From NCBI RefSeq assembly GCF_001411555.2, contig NC_049908.1, positions 27,132,724-27,196,723 of the forward strand: a DNA stretch of 64,000 nucleotides, written 5' to 3'. This DNA comes from Juglans regia (taxonomy: Eukaryota; Streptophyta; Magnoliopsida; Fagales; Juglandaceae). Below the pieces are notes generated by a model. The model was not told where the DNA came from, did not search any database, and saw only the letters and a program-made list of their open reading frames with translations. The position numbers and the translations under genes are program-made. Of this stretch, positions 48,204 through 60,210 are shown piece by piece (position 1 is the stretch's first letter; the number at the start of each line of letters is the position of its first letter).

Positions 48204-50265
48204 TGTAACACTCCGGTCCCGGAGGTCCTGAGAGTTAGCTCATGTTACCTAAAATTATCTCCAATAACACATTTATAAATAACCCAGAGACACCATAAAA
48301 TATTAACTTATTAGTTTAATACAAATATCCATGTTCCTCCATATGGACACAAAAGAAATACCTCAATGAAATAAATTAAAATCTTCACAAAGATTAAAAA
48401 ATATCCATAACTCAGAATACCAAATAACATAAAATAATAAATCTACTAAATAAAACTCTCTAATGATTATTTGTACCATTTGACACTTATTCCTCTATGA
48501 CCAACAAACTTTGCTAACACTTACTACTATTTTCTAGTTGAGGCATCAAAATCATCTGAAAAATATTGTGGAGATAAGAGTTGAGTTATCAACAACTCGG
48601 TAAGAAAATAACATATACTAGTATATAAACATGAGCATTTACAGAATTCAGAATGTAGAACAAATATTGAAATTTTCAAAATGCAGAGTCAGAATAAGTT
48701 ATCAAAAATATCAGAGCGAAAGTTCAAAAATATTCTTATTCAGAATTCTTTTGGCATAGCATGACGAAGCATCACATTATAACAGAATTTCATGTTTAAT
48801 CCTCGGGGTAGGATTGCACAAACCCTAGCGGCCAACCGAATAGAAACAGAATGTGAAATCTTCCCTTTGTTATTCTCAGAGTCCCAAGTGTGCATACAGG
48901 AACGACCACGCAAAAAACCACTCTCGCTTCCAAAGTGAGTGTACCGGAAATAGAAAAGTTGGTAACAACTCAAACAGAGGCCACACTTTTAGGCCCGTGG
49001 TAAGGTTAGAACGAACCAGAAACAGAATGTCATGCCCAAGGTTTTAGAACTCACATCATATCATATTAGAGTATAGAACATCTTCAGAACAGAACGAAAT
49101 CAGATCACAAAAATATAATTTATGCACAAATTTTTATATTCGCTCTCTTTTGCACAATTTAGAAACAAAATGCCAAAATAGCTCATGTCTACACTAGTAA
49201 TGCCTGAAAATACATTATTCTTATACATAATTTCATGAGTAACGCTGAACAAATACTTGAGATTGTTTCAAATTTATTTTCGTTACAAAACATGTATACT
49301 TTCCAAAATTAATCTCAGTTCATTTCTTTGATGCAAAGTCTAACATATGAACCTCATTTACTTGGACTTTTTAACTTTTTTGAATTTTTCCATAATAGTG
49401 TTAAACGAATATCAATCGTCACCTATAAAATCACGTAACTTAAATCTCTAACTAAACCCATAATTTGACATTCAAGTCTAGAATACTAAATGAACATTTT
49501 TTTTTTAAATATCTAATAGCTCTCGCAATCCTAAAATGTCATCACTTCCCAATTTAATCTATATCCACTAAATTTTTTGAGCTAATACATTAAACTCTAA
49601 ATTATTTCTATAAAATAAAATGTATGGCTAACATATTTAGTCAATTAAAACTAAGCCCATGAAAATTACATCTTGATGGGTACCAAGATGGACCTAATCT
49701 TAAAGATCCTTTGCAAGTTCCAGATGGACCAATCAAAAGGTCAAGAGCCAAGAAAATGAAGGAGGCAATGCAAAGATTGGTGCAATCCACTTGGGACGAG
49801 TCTATCAAGAGCCGAATATTCAAGATGGGCTTGAGTTACCAACTTAATATTCACTTGACATACCAACTCAATTGCAAATCTATTTAACCCCAGGTCCAAC
49901 TTAAAATACACATGCAATTTAAAAAAAATAAAGTCCAACCTAAGTCAAATAAGTATTCTGTCAAGACTTACCTATTAAGGGCAATAACGTAAAATCATTC
50001 AAAAGAAATCTTAAGGAACTTTACAGAAAATCACATCACAAAAGGGCTTAATGGAAATCTTCATAAATATTCATGTCTATTAAGCTTAAACCCTAAAAAC
50101 TATTTTACAAAGCAACAGACGTTTCCGGAGAAAGAAGAAAACCAGAGAAAAGCTTGACGTTGGGAGGAAAATATTTTTACTGAGAGAGTGAGAGGTAGAA
50201 ACGAAATGGTGACATGGTGGCTGGGAGCAGCGGCAAAGCATCGTGGAAGTGAGAGAAAAAATGAT

Positions 50266-50296
<31 letters not shown>

Positions 50297-51003
50297 CACG
50301 GAGACAGAGATAGAGAGGCAGTGCAATGCACCAGCATGGCTTTCCGAGAGGGGAACGACGAATCTGGGGTGGCACGGCCTGTGTTTTCTATGGCTCTTCT
50401 GGGTGGTTCCCACTTGTTTCGTTGCGGTTTTGAAGCTGAGCAACTGGGCGGCAGCGTTGTGGCTCACGGTGGAGGATGCATGCTCTGTTTTCGTGTGGTA
50501 GAACAGAGCCTTTTGTGGTGGTACAACTGGGTGGGTAGTGGTCTACAGGGAGCGTCTCACAGTGGCAGCGTGGTGGTTTGGGGCAGAGGTTTAAGTTGTG
50601 GGCCCAGCGGCTTCAGTCCTGTGAGGGGGATCTCGGCACGTTGGGTGGTTTCCGTTTAGGACTATTGTGCTGTGAGGTGGAGACTGAGTGTGGGCTGATG
50701 GTTTGTGGAGGTGCAATAGGCTAGTGGCAGGAACGTGGAAGAGGTGTTTCATTGGAACTCAGGCTGCGGCAACCCTTGCAGTTGCTTGGTTTCTCTCTTC
50801 TTCTTCTTTTCCACGTAAATAGGGGCACTAAACATGGCTCTACTTGTGTGTATATGTATATATAGGTAGTTGGAACTTGGAAGAGAGACTTGCATGAGTG
50901 CATGAGTGTGGAGTCGTGGGTATAGCAGTTGGTATGGGTTAGGAATCTTAACGGAAAGAGAAATCTAAAATAATAATCCTAGTGCTAATGGGAGGCGTGA
51001 GTG
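48204..51003 (-). mobile_element. Ty3/Gypsy LTR, right inverted arm, full extent
   Basis: Inverted LTR beginning beside the primer binding site at 48189-48202 and running without a gap through 50114 into 50115-51003. The last part pairs with 34755-35300 of the left LTR: the inverse of CCACTACCCACCCAGTTGTA is at about 50526, the TATA region at about 50860, and the last match is around GGGAGGCGTGAGTGG. It stops about 300 bp short of the expected TGTAAC end, so the outer end is truncated. A (GA)n tract sits at 50265-50290. An open frame at 50243-50659 is antisense LTR sequence. Confidence 0.8.
50265..50290. repeat. (GA)n microsatellite
   Basis: Pure GA run inside the inverted LTR. A similar (GA)n lies in the related LTR at 52555-52579. 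Confidence 0.9.
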
Positions 51004-52229
51004 GCCACTAGAATAATATTTTGTGGGTCTGGCCACTAGAATTTTCCGAATGAAACATGTTGATCTAAATAAATGGGATACTTATGAAGAGCATTCGCTT
51101 GAGAAATTTGGGGGCTTTTGTCATTTTCTTTAGAGACAATGAGAAACGATGTTGTGTTTCAGTGATTTTCTATTTTTACGACAATATAAGATCCATCTTG
51201 AGAAATTTGGGGGCTTTGTGGGTTTTTTGGGTGGTTATGAATGGTTGAGAAGGGTTTGTGTCTTGTCCTTTTGGGCTTATTAATTGTTGGAGAAAGGAAT
51301 GAGAATCCAGGGAAAGCATCATCATGTTTGGTCATTACTATAGAGAAGCGGATTTTAGGCCTAGTGATTGTGTTGGAATTTTCTTTGAGTTTTTTTATTT
51401 GAACCCCATGTGAGAAAAACTTGGAACAAAAAGAGGAGAAAATATGGATAAAAAACCATATCCAGTTATAATTCATGATTTGAAATGGCAGTACCGAAAC
51501 TGAAAGAGGAATAGAATAGAAAACTCACATGTGAAATGGCGACTGGCACTTGTCAAAACTCACATGTGAAATGGCGACGGGCACTTGTCTTTGATGGAGG
51601 AGCTCAACGGGAACAAGTTGTCGAAGGAAATGACTTGCCGACAAGGACAAAGTGGCGATGATGTTGTTTATGGCAACGGGGAGGAGCTGGAGAGATAAAA
51701 CATAAAGGGAGGAAGAGAGCATAGCCAAGCCGTGGGAAAGAAATAAAATAGGGTTTCAAGAAATAATAATAAAAAAAAACATATAACTTTGCTAGTGCAA
51801 GTCATATATGAATTGAGGGATAAATTTACTATAGCTAATCTGTTGGATGACTTTCATATAGCTAATTCAATGTGGCCCAAATTTGGAGGGATTAGCTATT
51901 AATATAACTACACTGACATTTGGCTAAGCCAATGTCAATGCTCTTATAGCGCTGATACAATATTCCTAGCACGCAATCGATCACTTATAAAATAGGCACA
52001 TAATTTGTATAAGTTTCTAATTAAACATGTATTTTGTAATTATAACTTAAGATACTAAAATAATCAATTTTTCAAAAGAAAAATGCTAAATGTACTTAAG
52101 AAAAACTTACAAAAAACTTACTTCTCCACATATCAGTTATTGATATGTTGAAAATCATAAAATTTAAAATTTAAATTTCAAAAGAATACTAACAAAATGA
52201 GTCTTGTAAATAAAAATGTAAACAAAATT
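51004..52229. other. Intergenic stretch without a recognised gene
   Basis: Contains a tandem duplication of about 35 bp (51519-51585, unit with CTCACATGTGAAATGGCGAC) and a possible MITE end TTTGGCTAAGCCAATGTCAA near 51920. No protein recognised. Confidence 0.5.
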
Positions 52230-53433
52230 TTAAGGACATATAGCACTACCTTTTCTAAAAATCTAAAATTCTCATTTTAACCCTAAAAATGGTCTAACCG
52301 AATTCTCATAAATCCATATTCACCATTAAACTCATAAAACGTAACTGCTAGCCCATAAGCCCAAAATAAAATTTAGGCCCAATGTGAAAACAAGCTGAAC
52401 GTATAAAGAGGCTCCAAATGGCTACTGCTATGATATATGGACTAAGGGGTAGTAATGTAATTTTGTCTCAAAAGGCATCTATGACATTCGGTTCCCTTGT
52501 GGAAATTTTATTTTCATAGGAAATAATTGAAGCCACAAAGCTTTTCGGTGCCCACAGAGAGAGAGAGAGAGAGAGAGCAAACGTGGGAGAGAGGAAGCCA
52601 AAGCTGGGTGAAGGTTGTTCACAGCAGTACAACCATGGGCGGAGGAGCTGAACCCGACGTTGATAGCTGGTCTAACGTGGCTCCTCTGTTTCAGTGTTGT
52701 AAAACAGGGTATCTCATGTCCTATGATGGTGCCACGTTGATCCACGTCCTTAGGGATGCTAGCATGGGGTCGTGGCTTGAGGAAGTGCAGTGGCTTATCT
52801 TGATGCACATACGATTGAGCTTCAGTTCCTGCATGATTGGAACTGGGCGCCAGGCCGAAGCTTCACGTGGGTTCTTTCTCGGTGGAACGTGGGTGCTGCG
52901 ATGATCTTCACGGTCGGGTGGTTGCTTCCTGTACTGGCTTGCGGCTATGTGGTTTTCTAACTAAAGGGCTGTGGCAGTGGGCTTATCCCACGGTGGTACC
53001 ATGGCTGAACCTAGGTGGTAGTAGATCAAGGGCTGGGCGGCTTGGGAGGAAAAGGATGTGTGAGCGGCAACCAAGGGACTTGACTTGAGGAAGAAACAAC
53101 TTACGTGCACGGGTTTGAATATATAGAAGGGTTAATTAGAGTTTTAATTTGAAGACGACAGTAGAGATGTAACCCTATTATGTTTGAAATTGACCACGTT
53201 CACGGGCTTGGACTTCCTAATTAAATCGGGCACGTTTAAAATAAACCCCACTCGTCTAATAAATTTTTTTTTATGGGCTTTTAGATATATTTTTGGGTTA
53301 ATTACTAATTTAATAGGCCTACTTGGTCCATAACATATTAAAAAGGCTTAAATCTAAATTGCTCATTAAACCTAATTTAAGTCCAATAAATTATCCGTAT
53401 TACATCTTTAATAACACGAGATGGGTCGTAACA
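52230..53433 (-). mobile_element. Partial LTR of a related Gypsy family
   Basis: Ends on the plus strand with GATGGGTCGTAACA, so on the minus strand it starts TGTTACGACCC, like the TGTAACACCC start of the palindrome LTR. It shares the layout of a (GA)n tract (52555-52579) followed by a GC-richer transcribed-type zone, and the AAACCCTAAAAA motif near 52277. Neither primer binding site nor gag is present. Open frames at 52479-53088 are LTR sequence. Confidence 0.5.
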
Positions 53434-54478
53434 TCTTCTTTTTACAAGCTATTTATTCAATAATACTAATACAAGTCTCAAATAGATAAATTTTATACAA
53501 ATCTTTTGTAAAAAAGTAGATTTCATTAAAAAAGTAATAATTTTTTTGTTTTTTTTACATTTTGTAAATTAAAATCTATTTTTTTACAAAATAACTGCAC
53601 GTAATTTATCTGCATAATTTATCTATTTAAAACTTGGATGAATCATTTCTCATATCTACGACAGGAGCATGCAGCATTTATAGCCGTAAGAGTTTGCACC
53701 AGTTTTGTGCTATCAGTTTGCAATAGATAACTTCGTCTTTCTTCATCAACTAAGTGGAACAGTGATGTATGCATAGGCTGGACTACATGTTATAGCTAAA
53801 CTGTGTTGGAAGCAAGCAATTATAGTATTTTACAAATTATAGTATTTTGTTTCGTAATATAATGTATAAATATCAAATAATATAATATGTGGTGAATTAC
53901 ATTGTGTATGTTGCATGCAAAATACATGATGAATATAGCTAGGATTGCTTCTTTTTTTTTTTTTTTACATACATTTAGTTATAAAGGTAATTAGTTTATA
54001 ATAACTTTAGTTATTTTTTACATAAAATTTAATTTTCTATTTTGATATATTTTTATTATTATAGACAATGTTCAATATTTAATGCAATTATTATAATGTT
54101 TTCAACATTATTTTCTATTCTTGAAAAAATTTAATAAAATATAAACTTAAAAAGATATATATAAAACCCGGGTACAACAAGGATACTTGGTACGGTACCC
54201 GGATTTTAAAGACCCTGTTTCATCTTGTTACTATCCTAGATTGTAACGCGGGTCCCGTGTGCTCCACCATTCACAGCTAACCTGAGATGAAGATATGCAA
54301 AACAGACAAATCCTATTGGACCAGATTGTGTCAAATCGTTGGCTTGTTTTGTGGAGTCCTCACCGTGCAGTCGGACCAAGCCATAACCCATTTGAGAATA
54401 GATTCTCCAATGGACGAATTTCAATAAACAAAAACGTAGAGGTTACTGTAAACGACTATATATATTATTATGCATATT
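53434..54478. other. Intergenic stretch without a recognised gene
   Basis: AT-rich, with a 16-T run near 53951 and a short GC-rich part at 54165-54420 that shows no known domain. Confidence 0.5.
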
Positions 54479-54786
54479 GAGATTTCTTCTCACACGTATA
54501 TCATACCGTTTGTAGAGAGAGAATGGAGAAAACCAAGATATATAATGATGGCGATAAGGGAATGGACATACTAGGAGTGTGTGACAAAAGTTCAAGATGA
54601 ATATAGTATTTCATTGATCTAATGTGTACAGTTGCTGAAATATATATATATAGAGCAAAGAACGTAAAGTTGATGTTTAAATACAAGATAACATAAAAGA
54701 TAAATTACAAATTGAAATCTATTATATCTGAGTTGTTATCCTATTATTTGACTTGGTCGATCCAAATTTGTTCTCCTCGTGATACG
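54479..54786 (-). mobile_element. 3' LTR of a truncated Copia element
   Basis: On the minus strand this follows the polypurine-type string CCTTGAGGGGG and begins CGTATCACG (probably mutated from TGTATCACG), ending AATCTCA at 54479. It holds a (TA)n at 54641. About 308 bp; the 5' LTR is missing. Confidence 0.6.
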
Positions 54787-55265
54787 CCCCCTCAAGGTGG
54801 GTGGTAGATGTTTAAGACAACCAACTTGGATAGTAGACCAGAAAGAGAAGCGGCACCGAATGCTTTAGTAAAAATGTCACCAATATTGTTTGAAGAGGAA
54901 ACGTGAGAGGTGATGATCAGACCAGCTTGATGCTTCTCTCGAACAACATGGCAGTCAATCTACGTGTTTTGTGCGCTCATGGAATACTAGATTTGCTACG
55001 ATGTGTTGAGCAACCTTGTTATCATAATAGAGAACAATTGGTTGAGGATGTGGAATGGTCAAAGCTTGTAAAATAAAAACAAGTCAAGTGAATTCATAGA
55101 TCATGGTGGCCATGGCACGGTATTCAGCTTATGCGGAGGATAGGAAAACTGTTCTTTGTTCTTTTGACTTCCATGAAATGGGTGAAATATCTAGAAATAT
55201 GTAGTAGCCTAGAAGAGAACGCCTACTGTCCACACAACTTGCCCAATCAGAGTCACAATATGCAC
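54787..55265 (-). pseudogene. Copia RNase H remnant
   Basis: Minus-strand reading gives [60 protein letters not shown] and DIFTKAFGA, the standard order of a Ty1/Copia RNase H. It is broken by at least three stops and one frame change. Everything upstream of RNase H is missing; the break at about 55265 abuts segmental copy 3. Not functional. Confidence 0.88.
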
Positions 55266-55279
55266 GTAAGTGCAATGAC

Positions 55280-55332
55280 TAGGCCTGCTATCAAATTGTA
55301 AGTCAGCAACAAACATATATATGCATGAGACA
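55280..55332. repeat. Segmental copy 3, left of the CACTA insertion
   Basis: CTATCAAATTGTAAGTCAGC and following bases match 2980-3015 and 25022-25060. The same segment resumes at 62173, so the CACTA element split it. Confidence 0.8.
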
Positions 55333-55349
55333 CACTACAACAAAAAGGG

Positions 55350-55381
55350 TTTTTTGGGACGAAAATTTTCGTCCCAAAAAA
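55350..55381. repeat. 32-bp perfect palindrome next to the CACTA terminus
   Basis: TTTTTTGGGACGAAAA followed directly by its exact reverse complement. It begins 17 bp inside the left end. The right end has a looser, interrupted version near 62100-62155. Confidence 0.9.
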
Positions 55382-55504
55382 TGTTTTGGGATGAAAAAAA
55401 ATATCCCAAGCTCGTGCCAACAACACTGTGCCAAAAGGTATATTGGGACAAAAATCACAATTTCCTCTCAAAAAATATCTTTTGGGTTGAAATTGAAGGA
55501 AACC

Positions 55505-55870
55505 TTTCGAACACGTTCGAACGGGAATTTCTTTTGTCATGGTTGAAATTCGTCTCAGAATATTGTTCGAACGGAAAAAATTTTAAGTTCGAACAATAGT
55601 AATGTGTTTGAACGATTACAAAATATGTTTGAACAAACATGAATTTGTTCAAACGGCATGAACGTAGCTTTGTATTCAAACGGTAAAGGGTCAGATCGAA
55701 CGGTATATTGGTTCGAATGATATAAGTTATGTTCGAACACTTCGGAGATAAATGACGTTCGAACATTATGTGATCGTTCGAACTCAACGAAAATAAATTG
55801 CGTTCGAACATTATGTTACCGTTTGAAAGCTTAGCGTTCGAACGTTATTTATTCGTTCGAACGATAACTA
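55505..55870. repeat. CACTA subterminal TTCGAA motif array (left)
   Basis: More than fifteen exact or near matches to GTTCGAACG in about 365 bp, in both orientations. In CACTA elements such subterminal repeats are binding sites for the TnpA-type protein. Related clusters: 57918-57985, 58383-58510, 59315-59890 and 61618-62050. Confidence 0.8.
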
Positions 55871-56049
55871 TTTTATTTACAGTCAATAATAGAAAACCAA
55901 ATAGAAATTCATAATATTTGAAGAAATACATTAGAATCTGTTTAACACTCATAAAAGTTTTATAATAAGTGCAAACTAAATAAATAATCGTGAGACAGGC
56001 ATTGTTCATACATAAATAGATGATCCCAAAATCTGTATGCAAAAAACAA

Positions 56050-57567
56050 TCAGTTGCTTGGAGGCCTGTACTGTTGCATAAGCTGCTGCATTTGGAGTTG
56101 CATCTGTCTTCTGAACTCTTCTTGTTGTTCTTCATATTGTTTGAGGTGCATCTCCATATCTGCTTGTTTTGCTAGTTGAGCCTCTAACTCATACTGCCTT
56201 GCAGTCAATTCTTCGATTCTGGAATTCGCATTCTCTAGCACTATAGAAGTCATAGATGCATTCCCAGAAGAAGAGGAAGAGGGAGAAGGCTTTACACAAC
56301 GACCCCAATCCCTCAAATATAATTAATGTTGACTCAGGACTTGTGTAAAAATATCAATATCACTTGTTGAGGAATTTTGATCTGATGCAAATTCAGCACG
56401 TAGGGTATCCATTTTATCCTAGACATATATAAGATAAAGAATTAATATCGTCATAAATACTCTAATATATTTAATAAAAATAGGTTATAATACTTACATA
56501 ATTTTCACGGGCATCAGGATGAGTCCACTCTCCATTACGATCAGTGTGCGATCCAGCATAGAATTTTGTCAGATCATAATTGGTATCTAAATCTTGCTAC
56601 AAGAAATGTGTTAAGATCATTATGATTCATCCAAATAATTAACTATATCCAATAAAAAAAATAGCAATACCAATTTCTTAGAGAGACGATGGAAAGATCT
56701 TAAGTCTGCATTATGATTAATTTTCAATTTTGATCTATTTGTTTTGTTTATAGAACTTCGCTCCTGCAAAGAAATTGAAAATATTATGAAGCGAAATGAC
56801 AAATAGGACAAGTAAAATAATCAAATTTAATTATACCTGATATGATGGATCCTTAAACATGTCACAAAATTTTTTCCAATCATAAGGTCGGACATCTTGA
56901 AAAGGATGTTGGCTTGCATCTTCCTTCTTCTCAGACTTATTATAATGATCATGACACCTCATTTTATATTTTCGGATACATTACCCATAAGCTCTTCCAC
57001 AGTCTTACGCTCATCTCTCCGACCAAATTTTAATTCGAAATCATCCTTAAAAAAAATAGTCACAAACACATTATCATTTATAATATTCTAAATTTAAGTA
57101 AAATATAGAAATTTATTCAACTAAATTAATGTTTTAAATAATACCAAATAATGCTTCTTGATAAGCTCTTTAACATCTTGAGGGACTTTCTTCCATGAAG
57201 TCGTTGCCAAAGGTCCGTAAGTTCGTGTAAGAGCACCCACATGCGATGCAAGCCAAGCTGTTGGTTGTCCTTCGCTCCCGGTATGTTCGTCAGGAATGTT
57301 AGCCTTGATCTTACCCACCTTCCGATATTTTTCCAACGTCACCCCACTAGTGGTGCCTCGATCTTGATAAGATTGTACTGTAAACTCTATAAAATATAAC
57401 ATTGTAATCAATTTCATTTATATGTCTATTATAAGACCTTAATTAATAACTTTTATGAGTATTAGATTTTTACCTTGTTCTGTAGAGTCAATCTCTAATA
57501 GTGAGTCTAAAAGAGTGCTAAGAACAAGTGGAGATGGATTGCGAACTTCCTTCCTCTTTGGCGGCAT
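56050..57567 (-). pseudogene. Transposase_24-type gene of the CACTA element (Ptta/En/Spm)
   Basis: Six exons with GT-AG borders can be drawn on the minus strand: 57474-57567, 57145-57386, 56837-57045, 56671-56763, 56497-56596 and 56050-56418. The first starts MPPKRKEVRNPSP at 57567. Family-type features: WKKVPQDVKELIKKHY, CIRKYKMRCHDHY, YDWKKFCDMFKDPSYQ, NKTNRSKLKINHNADLRSFH, and a C-terminal glutamine-rich coiled coil (56050-56230). These fit the plant Transposase_24 domain (PF03004 as I recall it), an accessory DNA-binding protein of CACTA elements. A one-base frame change sits in exon 3 near 56990, and an in-frame TAA at 56323-56325 in exon 6. So it is a pseudogene in this copy. Confidence 0.82.
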
Positions 57568-58549
57568 AATTTCAAACTACTGATACATTCAATAAGTAAA
57601 ATAGAATTAAGTTTTTAAGTATTATTAAATTTTAACTATTTTATTTTAAGATAAAGATTTAGTAGTACATATAATTTACAAACTTCATTTTATTAATTTA
57701 GAATTAAGTATTTAAGTATTATTAAATCTTAACTATTTTATTTCAATTTAAAGATTTAATAGTATTTTAATTTAAATATTAATTTTATTAATTTAGTATT
57801 TAAGGGTTATTAAATATTAACTATTGTATTTTAATTTAAAGATTTAGTAGTACATAAAATTTATAACTATCCTTATATATTTGTATTCTAATCGTAAATA
57901 CATTGATGTATAGTTTACGTTCGAACGGTGCTACACTATGTTCGAACATAACATACACGTTCGAACGGTACTCCTAACCCGTTCGAACATGTTCATTCTA
58001 GATTTTAATCGTCTTCAACAACCGAAAATTTCATTAATCTGAGAATACAAATTTCTCACAGTAACACAAACAACAATATCAATAACATACAAATTTCTAA
58101 CATTGCAAAATATTATATTCAAACCAAAATAAGAATATAAAAGGCATACCTAAATTTTTGGAGATGAAAATACAAGGAGACTAGATTATATGCCATGCGA
58201 AAAAGCTCCCCAACAAGTAGTAATCTGAGAATAATTGAGTGAGATGTTAATATTTTCAGTTTGGGGGCTAGTTTGAGGAAGAATGGCTCCAATTCGCGAA
58301 AGGGCTGATCTGTTTCGTGAGAGTGGCGCACGGGAGGTGAGCGAGATTGTGAGGTTCTGTTGTGTATTTGCAGAAGATTTCCTGTTCGAACGGTTATTTA
58401 CTAACCGTTCGAATGTGAAAATATTTAGCGGGATAAATTCCCTCCTAACTTTTCACGTTCGAACGTATAAATAGTATGTTTGAACGTTAATGGATGCATC
58501 CCCGCTCGATCATTAACCATTCAAATCTTCAAATAAAAGAACAACATTA

Positions 58550-59310
58550 ATATATATAGACATATTAGATGATACTATAGTTTAGTAACATGGTAATATC
58601 ATATTATAATATATAATCGATAGTGTCATCTAATTAGACTATAACACAAATTATTATATTAATATATTAGACTATATATATAACATATATATAGTATCAT
58701 ATATAGAGTCATCTAATTAAACCATAACTAAAATATATTATGTTAATATATTAGACTATATATATAACATATATATAGTATCATATATAATGTCATCTAT
58801 AGTACTAGCATAGATAGTGTCATCTAATTAAACTATAACTAAAATATAATATGTTAATATATTAAACTATATAGATAACATATATATAATGTCATCTAAT
58901 TAGATTATAACTAAAATATATTATGTTAAAATATTAGACTATATAGATAACATATATATAGTATCATATATAGTATCATCTAATTAGATTATAACTAAAA
59001 TATATTATGTTAATATATTAGACTATATATATAACATATATATATAGTATCATATTTAGAGTCATCTAATTAGACTATAACTAAAATATATTATGTTAAT
59101 ATATTAGACTATATATATAATATATATAGTATCATATATAATGTCATCTATAGTACTAGCATAGATAGTGTCATCTCATTAAACCATAACTAAAATATAA
59201 TATGTTAATATATTAGACTATATAGATAACATATATATAGTGTCATCTAATTAGACTATAACTAAAATAATAATATATTAATATATTAGTATAATATTTA
59301 AATGTATTAA
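58550..59310. repeat. AT-rich tandem array inside CACTA
   Basis: About seven imperfect units of roughly 80-125 bp. Each contains TTAATATATTAGACTATATA, AACATATATATAGTATCATA and GTCATCTAATTARAC. Units vary in length through internal loss of the GTATCATATATA part. Confidence 0.85.
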
Positions 59311-60210
59311 AGTGGACCGTTCGAATGTTTTTACTAACCTTTCGAACGGTATTGCATAAATAAGTTTTCACGGACGGTCATTTTCACAAATGTTCGAACT
59401 ATTAACAAAACTTCATTTTTTCCAAGTGAACCGTCCATCTCCGCTGTTTAAAGCCGCCGTCACCACCGCGAATAGTGCCCAATCGAAGCCTCTTTCTCTA
59501 AGCACTGGTATGCTATTTTTCTAACTATTTTACCGTTTAAATTTCGATTTTTGATGGATTATTTGTTTAAATTAGGATAAAATAATTTATCCATCAATAC
59601 TCACCGTAAATTTGCTTAAATCCATTGTCGGAAGGTTTATTTAAGTCTCTTTCAATTTGTTTGTTGAAAAATTGATGGAATCGAAGGATTCTATGGATTT
59701 CAATGGCTGAGTCAACTCAACGAAGGCGCTGAGTTAAATTCGCATACCGTTCGAACCCTGGTTAGTGCGTTCGAACGGTACGATCCAAACAAATAGTAGA
59801 CCGTTCAAACATTGTTTTATACGTTCGAACGATATACCAGCCAAACATGTTTGCATACAGTTCGAATACTATTTTAAGCATTCGAACGGAATAATTAATT
59901 TTAGTAATATTAGTGAATCGATATTTTTATTCCATATTGTAGTTTTATTAAATCTTTGTGAGAATAGATACTATATTATAATTAAATTAATATAGAAATT
60001 TATCACATTTTATTAAATATTTAATTTCTATTAAATATTAATCTAATTAATTTTAAATAAAGTGATATTATTTTTATAAAATTCTATTGTTCACAGTTTC
60101 TCACTTTATTAAATTATTATTCGTATGTAATTTAGTAATTATTTATTTATTATATTTTTATCGTTAATGTATTGATAAACTCTTTAATTGTAAATTTCAG
60201 GTTGATTAAA

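Larger units (their letters stand above)
41937..50114. repeat. 8,178-bp block repeated after the N gap (second copy)
   Basis: Second copy of 33659-41836, continuous with unique sequence at 50115. It contains the complete palindrome: left LTR 42725-45313, primer binding site 45316-45328, left gag 45803-46563, loop about 46711-46814, right gag 46934-47708, right LTR from 48204. Confidence 0.95.

Noticed and set aside
41937..50114. Recent genuine tandem duplication of the palindrome
   Set aside because: Not excluded, but the match of block length to the contig edge, the 100-N placeholder and the arm continuing at 50115 make an assembly artefact much more likely.
50243..50659. 138-codon open frame after the second block
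   Set aside because: It lies antisense in the inverted LTR, begins in a (GA)n tract and corresponds to non-coding sequence in the left arm.
52479..53088. Overlapping open frames of 83-125 codons
   Set aside because: They cluster in a GC-richer part of a probable LTR and read through simple repeats, with no recognisable protein.
55253..55811. Open frames of 92-118 codons in the left CACTA subterminal region
   Set aside because: They are translations of the TTCGAA motif array and the terminal palindrome.
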